From Apodospora peruviana (Eukaryota; Ascomycota; Sordariomycetes; Sordariales; Lasiosphaeriaceae): a DNA stretch of 64,000 bases. The notes under the pieces were generated by a model, which saw only the letters and a list, made by a program, of their open reading frames with translations, was not told where the DNA came from and searched no databases. Positions 10,772 through 21,564 of this stretch are shown one piece after another. The stretch is taken from contig JAUEDM010000003.1 in NCBI GenBank assembly GCA_033439685.1, forward strand, positions 1,704,001 to 1,768,000, in the 5' to 3' direction. The position numbers and the translations under genes are program-made. How positions within the stretch are numbered: the first letter of the stretch is position 1; every line of letters starts with the position of its first letter.

Positions 10772-11397
10772 ATGCCTCCCAAAGCTGCCGACAAGAAGCC
10801 CGCCGCCAAGGCCCCGGCGACTGCCTCCAAGGCGCCCGAGAAGAAGGATGCCGGCAAGAAGACCGCCGCGTCCGGTGACAAGAAGAAGCGCACCAAGGCG
10901 CGCAAGGAGACCTACTCCTCATACATCTACAAGGGTGAGTTTTCCCCGTCCACAGACGCTTTGGGCGCGCGCGTCACAACGAGCGCGCTTCAGTCGCGTG
11001 CAATTTTCGTGGGTGCTCATTACTAACGCACAACAGTCCTCAAGCAGGTCCACCCCGACACCGGTATCTCCAACCGTGCCATGTCTATCCTAAACTCTTT
11101 CGTCAACGGTGAGCATCACTTCCCAAAGCCGCAACCAAGACGCCTTTCTGACCAATATTCCCAGACATCTTCGAGCGTGTCGCTACCGAGGCCTCCAAGC
11201 TTGCTGCATACAACAAGAAGTCCACCATCTCCTCCCGAGAAATCCAGACATCGTGAGTGTTATCCATACTCGTACCACCCGTATGGGCCGCGCTAACCGT
11301 AACCAGTGTCCGCCTTATCCTTCCGGGTGAACTTGCCAAGCACGCTGTGTCTGAGGGTACCAAGGCCGTCACCAAGTACTCTTCGAGCACGAAATAA
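10772..11397 (+). CDS. HTB1: Histone H2B
   Basis: Core nucleosome histone. Four exons: 10772-10934, 11037-11108, 11165-11252, 11307-11397, giving 137 aa. The product starts [20 protein letters not shown] with the usual Lys/Ala tail, then [32 protein letters not shown], and ends [10 protein letters not shown] with the conserved C-terminal lysine that is ubiquitinated in fungi (the TKYSS segment). All exon junctions restore the H2B frame. It is divergent from H2A but unusually far from it, and convergent with SQS1. Confidence 0.97.
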
Positions 11398-11937
11398 GCT
11401 GGGATTTCTGTTTTTTTGGCTTTTCTCTTTTTCTCTCTTTTAGGGCATAGGATTTGCTCGTCATTTGGGTGTCATGATGAGAATGGCCAGGGCCCGTCGA
11501 TTCCTTGGTGTCTCTTAATGCAATGCGTTACGGATGGTCTGCTTTTTTCTGGGGGCAATGTCTTCACGGGTACGGGGTTTGTCGGCTGTACAATATACCT
11601 TGATATCAGGGTTCGGGACGAAATGAAATCGTGCATATGAACAAATCATTATCTCAACTTGCGATTTTCGTGACTTGGTCACTCGAATGCTGCCATTTGG
11701 TTTTAAACACTACCATTGAATGGGCTCCGGCTGATCGATAGTCGACGCTGCGAAGCAGCAGAACCTCCCATTGCCAGGCGTGTCTATTTTAACAGAACAT
11801 CTGTAAACGGCGATGACGACCATTTCACCGCGAAGCAGCAGAATGAATCTTCCACCGCATGGTGTATCTATTTTTCACACGATTCTACAAATCGCGACGA
11901 CCATTTCCCAAACCCCTTCGGCATTGTTGATAAAATT
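11398..11937. other. 3' spacer between H2B and SQS1
   Basis: This 540-bp stretch lies between convergent genes. It has a direct near-repeat of about 20 bases around CGCGAAGCAGCAGAAT / CGCTGCGAAGCAGCAGAA (about 11746-11762 and 11829-11844), each followed by CTTCCA/CCTCCCA-like sequence. No gene is seen. Confidence 0.4.
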
Positions 11938-14149
11938 TCAACCAAGCCCTGCCTTTGACCGCTTCACAACCTGTGCTACCGGTACTAGTATTCCCTTATT
12001 CTCCACGGAACCCAAGGCCATTCCCTGGCTCCAGCCCATCTTCTCCAACATGGCATGTCCCTTGTTTTCCTGACCAAGCCGCGGAGCTGACGCACCGACA
12101 ATTTCTCCCTCCTGGTATGTGACGGCCTTGTGCCCTGATCGTTTTCCTGCACCCAAGGCTCTGGGCAGAGGAGGAACTTTCGCATCCAGGCGGTGGAAGT
12201 ACTTGCGCTTGATCCGGACCGCAGCCATCTCAACGTGGTTGGTAGCTTCGCGGACGCTGGATTCAGCATACTTGACCGTGTGCTTGGTTCGGTAAAGGAC
12301 AGGGCGGCGTTGGTCGCCCTTCCCGGTAGACTGGGACTTTATTTTGAATTTGTTTGCGAGTTCGTGTAGTGTCTTGCGCGCCTGTTTATCCAGCGGAGGG
12401 AACTGAGTACTAGTGGCTGTTAGCTTTAACGTCTTCGCCATTGGAAAGCGCAGTCAGATACTCACGTCTCAGCCGAACTGAGGAGAAACGCTAAAATCTC
12501 ATTTTTCATATCCTCCAGCGTCATATGAGACTGGTATTTGACACGCAGATCGTCTGGGTTGATGTTTTTGCCAAGAAGACCCTCAGCACGGAGGAGTTCA
12601 CGCTCCATTTTACGGCTCTTTTTCCTCTCTCTGTCCTTCTGCCACGAAGTCCTGAGGGCCATCTCCATCTCCGAGTCCGAAAGGTTGAAGACCGGTGGTT
12701 TTTTGCTGCGTCGCACTCTAGCAGGTATTTGAAACTCAGGTTGGCTCCAGTCTGCCAGGTCCATATCGCTGAAAGCCTCAGCCACCGAGCCAGTATCTAG
12801 TCGTTGCGGACGGGACAAGCGTTTGCTAGCTCTATTTCCCCCCTGACTCTTGAAATACGAGCCTGAGTAGAGCATGAGTTCGTCGGCTCCCATGCCCAGC
12901 TCCTCCTGTTTGGAGAGAAGTCGAGCTAGAGTTTCGTCGTCCATGTCTGACGCGGTGCCACGTTTGTCAACGTCGCTCTCTTCATCACTATCTTCATCAT
13001 CATCAAGATCATCGTTTATACCGTAGGCCGTTGCCTCGTCCGCCCCATCAATCGATGAGTTTTCAACGGTAGCTCTTCCATTGTCGCGTGCTGAGCCGAA
13101 TCCAAAGACGCCGTCCTCGCCGCCAAGCTCTCTATGACTGTTGAATGAGTGGAGTTTGTCGGGGCCAAGGTCATTATCCGACTCGGCAGCCATGTTGGCG
13201 ATGTAATCGGCTAGTATCGCGTCTTCTTCATCCTCTTCGTCGTCTTCCGGGTAGGTTGTGGCCTGCAGAGGACTACGCTGGGACGCATATCGCTTTTCGC
13301 GTCGCTCGACGGGGGGCTGGAGTTCAAGAGAAGGTTCTTGTATTTTTGGCGAGATATACGTCTGGTGCAAGTCCCTAGTGGAGACTCTCGTTGTAGTGAC
13401 TGCGGAGGTCATCCGGACATTTTCTTGGGTTGTACGCTGAGAGATGGCAGACCGGCCTCTGAAGAGAATGACCTCCTCACTGGAGTCGGAACCAGTGGGC
13501 GAGGAGGCTCGAACGGGAATATCAACCGGAAGTTGAGCACGACGCAAAGTTTTATCTCCGTCAAGGTCAAAGAAGAAGGTTTCGGGCGGTCCAATGGGGC
13601 TTTCTCGGGGATTGCCCAAGACATCATCGCCGGGAATACTGTCAGGATCGTCCTGCCCAGTTGGTTGCAGCGCAGGCATGGAATTTCCTCGGTTACCATC
13701 GACGGCGAGCTCGGCAGGCTCGGCTACTTGATCGACTTGCACGCATAAGAGGTCCCCATTATCGGAAGGCTCTCCAATATTGCCATTCTGGTCATGGGCA
13801 GGCTTTTCAACTGTCTGACGGGGTGACTCGGGTGGCTTGAGGTCTTTCAGAGGCTCGGCAAAACCAGCACTGACAAAGGCAACGGGCTTCTGTCTCAACC
13901 GGGCATCTTGGCCCCAGGTAGACTGATGAGACGCCGTGTTCCTAGCTTCGTCCCTCATTGTAAAACCTGGTAATGTTAGTTGCTTGTTTTGAGAATCGGA
14001 CAGTGATGACAGGGTCAATATCTACCATTTGGGACCAAAACTGCCAGATTCGGGGAGGAGAAATCTCGCCGTGTGTTCAGCCCAGCGGCGGCACGCAGCT
14101 GAGCCGCTTTTGAGCCAGCCGATGGGCGTTTGCCCTTTCTCGACCGCAT
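11938..14149 (-). CDS. SQS1: R3H and G-patch protein Sqs1 (Pfa1), cofactor of the Prp43 helicase
   Basis: Sqs1/Pfa1 stimulates the DEAH helicase Prp43 in ribosome assembly and spliceosome disassembly. Three exons: 14149-14026, 13966-12466, 12409-11938, giving 698 aa. The N-terminus is short and basic (MRSRKGKRPSAGSKAAQLR). A long acidic, disordered middle contains DEEDEEDAILADYIANMAAE, a typical Sqs1 segment. Next comes an R3H-like domain (ARKTLHELANKFKIKSQSTG) and a C-terminal G-patch (LEKMGWSQGMALG, then NKGILVPV). The last intron is joined at CTAG, the only acceptor that keeps frame. Divergent from ATG4. Confidence 0.88.
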
Positions 14150-15362
14150 GGTAAGTGAGTATCGGCCAAGGACGGACAAAACAACGCAAACGACTTGATT
14201 TTGACGATTATTGTGTCCAGAAAATTCTCTTAAGGGTAACCAAGGTATTTTGGAGTACCCGACCTTTCCTCACCTTGCCTTGCGACCTTGCCAGGTACGA
14301 GACAGGGTGATGGTGAGGTAAAGTTGGTAAAAGTGAGCAGGTAAGGTGCAGTCTTTTTCAGAGAGATGTGACAAGTAGTGGAGTTATGATAGTCGATTCA
14401 AATGGCTGTAAAGAACTCCCGGCCGTGGCTGTCGGCGAGTGGGCGGCCTGCCTATCACAGGTCGGGTACGTACCTAGGTAGCTGTGGCAAGAGTGAGTGG
14501 TTTCTTGGGGTCAAAAGTCGCTGACGTTAAACGGTCAAATTGATTGAACTGCCAGTGCCATGGCAGTGCCTGTACCCCACCAACTGGTCAACTGCTTGAA
14601 GCTAGGCTCGGGCTGGTGGAAGGTGCACTGGCGCAGTTGTTTGGCAAAGTCTACGCTGCTTGCGTACGGCAGGCCGCAGGCATCAAAGTGGGCGGTCGGT
14701 CGTGGAGGGGGGGAGGAGCCACTACGGATACCGGTAAGGTTGCCTCCATTCTGGGCGTCTTTTGACTCCATCCATGTGGACCATCCCCACGACTCAGATG
14801 ACATAGCTGCCCCGGGCTGTACATACCTTCCATCTACGGGTTACTTTACCTGTATCTCACTGAGTCTCACCTGAACAGCTGAACCTACCTATCCACGGTA
14901 TCCCTCCAGCCGACCCATCAATCCACGCGTTACCCAAAGTTAATCGATTCCGATTCCCTATTCTTACGACAACCTCGACGACCAGGCTCTCTCGCATCTT
15001 GCCAACTGTAGTCTCTGCGGGGTCTGTTACTTGCTATCGTATCTGTTGAGAGTGTACTCACTGCCGGTTCGTTGAGTTCCCACCGTCCGTTCTCTCCCAC
15101 CCCGTACGACGCCTACTGACCGAGCGCCCCAGCATCTCCCATCCCCTCACGCAGCCGGAGGTTCGGGCATCCCGTCATACTCTCCTCATCAACAGTCGGC
15201 CAGTGCCTCTGCCCAGGACCTGTGTATTCATATCTGCATCGAGTTGGCTTATCACCGGCAACTTCGCGAGGCTGGCAGAAAGACCACATGAAGCCGACAC
15301 GGCCTGGCAGCGGTAGTTGGCAGTCTACCGTCTCGGGTACATCCCCAAAGCTAGCGGGCGCG
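14150..15362. promoter_or_regulatory. Divergent promoter region of SQS1 and ATG4
   Basis: A 1.2-kb spacer. It contains the palindrome TACCTAGGTA at 14471-14480. Pyrimidine-rich sequence from about 14900 looks like the ATG4 leader. In-frame upstream ATGs for ATG4 occur at 15222 and 15289. No separate gene is seen. Confidence 0.45.
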
Positions 15363-16881
15363 ATGGAGGCCGCCATAGCTGGGGCTGCAGAAGTTGGGCG
15401 CGTTGGCCGCCGACTTTTCCATAGGTTATGGGATCCAGAGCCTGTTAACGACCGTGTCACCAATGAACCCGTTTGGTGCTTGGGCTACTCTTATGTTCTC
15501 GACACTAAGACTTACGGATCACCACATCCTGCCGCTAACACACCGCCGGCCGAAAACGCAGACATTTCTCCCGGCTCCTCAGCCGCCCGTTCGGTGCCCG
15601 ACACGCCCCCCGAGTCGATCGCAAGCAGCTTCGATTCGTCCCTTGCATACGAAGACCCCGGCCAGGATGGTGGGTGGCCGCCAGCTTTCCTTGACGACTT
15701 CGAGTCTCGCATATGGATGACTTATCGAAGCGCCTTCGAGATAATCCCTAGATCGGTTGACCCGAAGGCGGCTGCTTCGTTGTCCCTTTCAATGCGTTTC
15801 AAGACGCTTGTGGACCAGACCGGCTTCTCGTCAGACACAGGATGGGGCTGCATGATTAGATCCGGACAGAGCCTGTTGGCAAACGCTATATCTATAGAGC
15901 GCCTCGGTCGTGGTATGCTCTCTCTGCTTTCTTCCCACATTTGTTAATTATGGCTGACTCCCTTGCCCCAAGATTGGAGACGTAGTATAGACCCCGAGGC
16001 CGAGCGCGAGGTTATGTCCTTGTTTGCCGATGATCCACGCGCCCCCTACTCTCTACACAACTTTGTGAAGCATGGTGCCGTTGCGTGTGGAAAGTACCCC
16101 GGAGAGTGGTTTGGCCCGTCAGCAACAGCACGGTGCATACAGTAAGCCACCCATCCTGTGCGTCGTGTCGCCTGAGCTCGATGTGAAGTTGATGCTTAGA
16201 CATACATTTAGAGCCCTGGCAAACCAGCACGAGAAATCCTTGCGGGTATATTCCACCGGGGATCTCCCCGATGTCTATGAGGACAGCTTCATGGCTGTTG
16301 CCAAGCCAGATGGCCAAGGTTTCAATCCGACTCTTATCTTGGTCTGCACAAGGCTGGGTATCGATAAAATCAATCACGTGTACCATGAAGCTCTCATTTC
16401 TACTTTGCAGATGCCGCAATCTATCGGAATAGCTGGGTAAACAATTCTCTTCTAATATCACAGTCTTTTTTATGTTGCTAATTCGTACTTATCCAGTGGC
16501 CGCCCCTCGTCCTCCCTCTATTTCGTTGGCGCACAGGGACAATGGCTGTTCTATCTCGATCCCCACCATCCGAGGCCGGCGCTTCCGTATCGCGAAAATC
16601 CAAAGTACTACACGGTAGAAGAAATGGACTCCTGCCATACCCGACGACTACGGAGCCTCCACGTCGAGGATATGGATCCCAGCATGCTGATCGGCTTTCT
16701 CATCAAGGACGAGGAGGACTGGGATGTGTGGAAGAGTTCTGTCAAGCATGTTCAGGGCAAAGCCATCATAACCGTCTCTCCACATGATCCAGAAAGGGGC
16801 CTGGGCTCCGGTCGCGCGGAAGCTATAGACGAAGTCGAGACCCTGAGTGACGACGACGCAGACACGATCCTCGAGGCGTAA
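15363..16881 (+). CDS. ATG4: Cysteine protease Atg4
   Basis: Processes the Atg8 precursor and later releases Atg8 from phosphatidylethanolamine during autophagy. Four exons: 15363-15912, 15973-16141, 16212-16436, 16497-16881, giving 442 aa. The catalytic Cys lies in TGWGCMIRSGQSLLAN (about residue 163). The Asp/His pair is in YLDPHH (about 336 and 338). The start was placed at the ATG whose product reads MEAAIAGAAEVGRVGRRLF then WDPEPVND, matching the usual fungal N-terminus; in-frame ATGs at 15289 and 15222 would add 25 or 47 residues. The C-terminus ends in an acidic tail. Convergent with JJJ1, 277 bp away. Confidence 0.94.
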
Positions 16882-17158
16882 ATGACTGAACGACGTTGTA
16901 ATGCATCAATCGGTTTGGAAACAGGGAGTTTGGCGTTGCAGGGTTTATTTCTTCCCCTTTGATGATCCAGAGTTGCCTGAGCCTGTTTACAATTGACTTG
17001 GGTGCGGCTGGTCTGACTTTAATCCTCTTGGCGAAGGGAGGGCGGAATAGGCGCGCTTCCAGCTTATTGGTATTCAGTGCGTTGGGCTAGCCGTGACATG
17101 AGGTTTTGTACCCAGTACATGCAGAGCGGCTCAAATGCCTCAAAATCTTGTCGGTCGG

Positions 17159-18910
17159 CTACCGCCTTGATTTCTTCCCTCCTTTTACCTTGGGCACGGG
17201 GGCAGCATGGTTGAACTCCTTGATATGGGAAAACAGCTTAGTTCGTGACGTAAAACTCTCTTTACAAACGGCGCAGTTGTGCTATATTCTTAGGGTTAGA
17301 AACTGTGACGCAGTGAGGGCGACTACTGAATGAGTTTGAAGAGAAAACGAGACTCACAGATTCTTGCACCTGGACCTGGGCGTCGACGGCTTGGCGGGCG
17401 GCTTTTTTCTCTCGCTTTAGCTTTGCTTTCCCTACCTTCTTACTTGTGCCATCGTCGAGTGCCATGTCAGTCAAGGTGGCCCCCAGAAGCTCAGCTGCCG
17501 TGCAATCAGCAGATCCGCTGCCTTCTGTTGTCTCAGTCTGAGGACCCTTCTTAGGCACAATCCGGTCCTCCACGGCGGAGCGTGGTGCGTACTCATCATC
17601 TTCGGTGTCGTTGGGCGATTCCAAAGCCGGTTCTTCGTCACCCTCCTCTCCCATGCTGTGCCAAGCACGATCTTCACTCACTTGGGTTTCTTGATTCGCG
17701 TTGCCTTCTTCAGGGTCCTCGGTCTGAGAGGGGTCGGCTGGGGGGGAAAGTTCGCTCGCTTCGAGATCAAAATCGGCATTCTCTTTCTTCATCTGTCTCC
17801 GGATCTGCTGCACAGCCTTTATGTGCTTTTTGCTCTTCTCGTGGGTCTCGAACTGGTTTTCACTCTTGAACGTCTTGTTGCAGACGACGCATTCGATGTG
17901 TTCCACCTCGGAGTCTTCCTCAGACAGAGAGAACTCGTCGTTGTGCAGATCACCATCGTTTCGGGACTGAGCCCACTCTGGGAGGGTATACTCAGCCAGC
18001 TTCTCCTGGTGCGCAGCTCGAGCCCGGGCGGCTTGGGCAGCGGCAGAGTTACGCAATATTCGCTGACGCTCAGCTTCCGACTGTGTGTTGGGCACATAGC
18101 GCGGATCTCGCCTCTTGACGAATGTTACCAAGGACAGGACGGCATCGTTAAACTCCCGGATGCCCTCATCGCGAAACTTTTTGTTCTCCTTTTCCATCAG
18201 ACGGCGTATCCGGCGGTCAGGCGCATCGCTTAGCCGATATCTGTCCTTCCAACTGAACGACTTCTTGGTAGAGAAGCTAGACCAGACATTGTAAAAAGGC
18301 TTTGCCACCGATTCGTACTGGTCCATAGTCTGGCCGAATGGGGGGTAGTCGGTCGGCGTGATGCCATCCCACTCGCAGGCGGCAGCCTCTTCGGCAGCAA
18401 GCTGGTCAAAGAAGGCGTTGAGGATGCCAAAGAAACCGCTGGGGCTGTCGTTCATGGGCACGCTCGAGTTGAAACGGCTCATTAGGGTGAATATCGCATT
18501 GGATGATGTGTAGTGGGCGCCGGAGTGCTCGGAGGGTGCCCCGGCGGAGACGTCGGGGTCACCGCCGAGGATGGCATCTCGATGGGAGTCGTACCAGGCG
18601 CGTTCCTGCGGGTCGGATAGAATCTCGTACGCGGTCTGGACTTCGGCAAACTTCCTGGTAGCATTTTCGGTGTCGTTGATGTTTCGATCTGGATGCAACT
18701 CCAACGCCTTTTTCTTGTATGCCTTTCGGATCCTGGGACAGGGACACACACAGCCAAGATCAGCTCCACCGCTCAAGTATTAGGGAATGCGACTCACTCG
18801 TCATCAGCTACCTGGCGATCCACGCCGAGGACCTCGTAATAACATGTCTTGCGGACGGCAACCACGGGGGTTTGGCCGTCCGCTCTTGGCGCCGACTGCT
18901 CGGCTCCCAT
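17159..18910 (-). CDS. JJJ1: J-domain zinc-finger protein Jjj1
   Basis: Cytosolic Hsp70 co-chaperone that recycles the 60S export factors Arx1/Alb1 late in ribosome assembly. Three exons: 18910-18798, 18732-17358, 17281-17159, giving 536 aa. The J domain is split by intron 1, with CYYEVLGVDRQVADDE on exon 1 and IRKAYKKKALELHPDRN on exon 2 (HPD at about 51-53). A first C2H2 finger (CVVCNKTFKSENQFETHEKS) lies mid-protein. The second one (CAVCKESFTSRTKLFSHIKE) is on the last exon and is followed by a Lys/Gly-rich tail. Acidic stretches lie between. Its upstream region is shared with the SPX-RING gene. Confidence 0.93.
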
Positions 18911-19125
18911 CTGAGAAGATCACTGTCGTTATTTTGTGGTTACAGGTCCAAGAACACTGATGGGCGCGACTGGCGCAAACTGCGGTCGATCGAGAGTGTT
19001 TCAGATTCCAGTCACTGCCAGTAGTCTATTGAAGAGTTGGATACTGTACATTTGGTACGGTACCCAATACGGATGTACTCTGTATTGGTTTTGCTGTCAA
19101 CATGTGCCGTCGATGGTTGAGTGGT

Positions 19126-19147
19126 GGGGGCGGGGGCGGGGGCGGGG
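19126..19147 (+). promoter_or_regulatory. G-quadruplex-type tract
   Basis: Four runs of four or five G separated by single C bases, a canonical G4 pattern on the plus strand. It lies about 215 bp upstream of the JJJ1 start codon and 765 bp upstream of the SPX-RING start. GC-box zinc-finger proteins could also bind it. Function is not shown by the sequence. Confidence 0.6.
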
Positions 19148-19664
19148 CACATGGCACTTTGCATCTGATGGTGCTTTGGTACCTGGAGACATGCACGACT
19201 GGAAGTGAAAGCAAGATCCCCTCCTCTCTTTCTTTATGAGAGCTTGAGCTTTTCAGTGCTATGGAGTAGGCCAATAACTGTATGAATCAGGCGAGGTGCG
19301 CATGACACTCCTTGGCCGAACATGTCTGTAACGCAAAACAGTTTATGGCGGTTCTGGCCAAGTCTTAACCAATGACTAACCCATTTCATCTCGTCGCATG
19401 AACAACTTTCATCTGGACTCTCAACTCCTAGAACTCTTGGTGACTTTACCCTAGGTGACATAGGTAAAGTACCTAGCCTGATTGGCATGTATTATGTTCT
19501 CCTCTACCACACCTACTAGAATACTCTTATGTCCAATACACGTACCTCGGTGCCTGCATGTCTTATCTTGCAATTGCCGAAAACATACCGTTACCTACAT
19601 ACCTAGGTAGGTTCGGAGAACCTGTGGCAAATTGCCAAGACATCTGTCCATCCCATCCCATCTC

Positions 19665-19672
19665 CACGTGGG
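19665..19672 (+). promoter_or_regulatory. CACGTGGG, candidate Pho4/NUC-1 site
   Basis: The octamer equals the high-affinity Pho4-type box (CACGTG with GG). It lies 239 bp upstream of an SPX-domain gene, where phosphate control is biologically plausible. The CACGTG hexamer alone is expected about 16 times by chance in this window and occurs roughly ten times, so only the extended octamer and the gene context make it notable. Confidence 0.4.
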
Positions 19673-19910
19673 CAGAGACACGCAATCACACGCCATCCCA
19701 ACTTCCAGTACCATTTTTGCCAACGTCTCGGGTCGGTTCATTAAATAAGCCATTATCCTCGACAAGCGACGATATTGTGTCTTGTCCCAGGAGTAGGCTT
19801 GCCTTCTCACGATTTCGATCGAGGTCACGCGACCCGTCGGTCTGTCTTTTCCCCACCATGCTCGCGCCGTCTCACGCTCAAGAAGTTTTCTGGCCGGTGG
19901 CGTCGTGACC

Positions 19911-21414
19911 ATGAAATTCGGTCATGCGTTCAAGGACGCCTTGGAGCGGGAGCGCTATCCGCCGCACTGGGTCGACAAGGCCATTCCGTACCGGCGGCTC
20001 AAGAAATTGCTGGCTAAGGTACGGGAGGAGCTGATCAAGAACGGCTACGACCCTGACACCCTGCACAAGCTGCTGGCGGCCCATGAAGCCGAATATCGCC
20101 TCAGGACCGGCGACTCCCAGCTCCTGCGGCCCAAGCTTGTGGTCCGCCCGGCACCCAATGCACCCGCTCCGTCCTCCAACTCCTCCTTAAAGCTGTCTAC
20201 ATCCCCAGAGCCTCATCTCGAGGTCAACGGTCACGCCGAACATCCTCCCTCTAGTCCTCCGGCTCAGCACCTGGAGAACGAATGGGTCAAAATCCCATTA
20301 GATTCCGACTCCAAGTTCTTCGGCATCCTCCAGGCCGACGTGGTCAGGCTGGACTCTCTACAGAGCCAGGAGAGAAAATCCATGAATGACGACATTGTTC
20401 TCCTCGGGACGGAGATAGCCCAAGTGGCAAAGCCTCAGAAGGGCCTCATCAGGCTTTCCAAGTCTGACCTGTACCGGTGGCGCGAGATCTTCGAGCTGTA
20501 TCTCGCCGCGCAGGTATTCTTCTCGACGACCGAAGCTACTGGCGGTGATCGGAGTAGCACCAAGGCACATAAACAACTTGTTTGGTTCCAGGACGAGGTC
20601 GCGAAGCGCCAACTTCCTCACAAGTTCAAACTTGAGAGCAGCGGTGCCGCCTATTCGCGCTTTCTAGCTCTAAATGTCACCTTACTCCAGAATCTCCAGT
20701 TCCAGGAGTTGAACCAGACAGCCATCACCAAGATCATCAAGAGTAAGTCATGATGAACGCCTGTGCATGCGACACCTGCCTTCTTGCTGACCCGGGATGC
20801 AGAATTCGATAAACAAACATCCTTGGGCGTTAAAGCTGAGTTTCCAAAGGTCATGAACTCTGCCACATTCATAGCCGAGAACATTGCCAAAAACATATGC
20901 GCACAGCTCTCCAGCGAGGTGGTGGGCCGTGTCCCCCAAATCGTGGACTACACATGCACAATCTGTACGCGTTGCCTCCTGGCTCGGGACCTCATCTGCT
21001 CCCAAGCTACCCCCAACGCGTGTTATGTCCGCTGACGCCGATACTGTCAGGTCTTGCCATATGCTGGCTGCCTATTCGACTGGACTGCAATCACATATTC
21101 TGTATCCGTTGTATGATCAAGATGCAGAATCGGAATAAAGAGCTTTGTCCACTGTGTCGGGCCAGCACCGTCCAGCTTGCAACTGAAGGCATGCGCCATC
21201 CCCCCCCTCCTCCGTTTTGGTTTTTTAACGCAAGTACTAACTTCTTCCACTCTTCCGACACACAGCGCACATAGATATCAAGCTCATGCATTTCCTGGAA
21301 CAATGGTTTCCCAAGGAAACCAAGGAAAAGCAAAAGTACAACGAAATCGAACGACGCAAGGAGATGCTGGGTGATGCTTACGCAGAAACCAACACGCCGT
21401 GTAGTGTAATGTAG
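19911..21414 (+). CDS. SPX-domain RING E3 ubiquitin ligase (Pqr1-like)
   Basis: SPX domains sense inositol pyrophosphates; SPX-RING ligases such as fission yeast Pqr1 limit phosphate uptake. Four exons: 19911-20742, 20803-20964, 21051-21188, 21266-21414, giving 426 aa. The SPX N-terminus reads MKFGHAFKDALERERYPPHW, with YRRLKKLLAKV and, after a Ser/Pro-rich insert, the KLESSGAAYSRFLALNVTLL segment. The C3HC4 RING runs from CTIC (about 329-332) through DCNHIFCIRC to CPLC (about 364-367). The C-terminal FLEQWFPKETKEKQKYNE helix is typical. Intron 3 (21189-21265) is best read as GC-AG, because no GT donor keeps frame. Convergent with the next gene, 150 bp apart. Confidence 0.9.
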
Positions 21415-21564
21415 GATCACACGTTTGAGACAACATGCTCAAGGTTCTACGTCACCTTACCAGTATTTGCGATCATGAGAAGGGGGTGTTACTTATAGGC
21501 AGCACAGCGGCACGGATATTTATGTAATTACTAACTAGTTCTTTCTTTTGTGCAAATACCCCAG

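Larger units (their letters stand above)
18911..19910. promoter_or_regulatory. Divergent promoter of JJJ1 and the SPX-RING gene
   Basis: One kilobase between two start codons. It contains a G-quadruplex-type tract (19126-19147), CACGTGGG (19665-19672), the palindrome TACCTAGGTA (19600-19609), and short TACGG/CCGTA-rich sequence near 19050. No coding frame is convincing. Confidence 0.5.
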
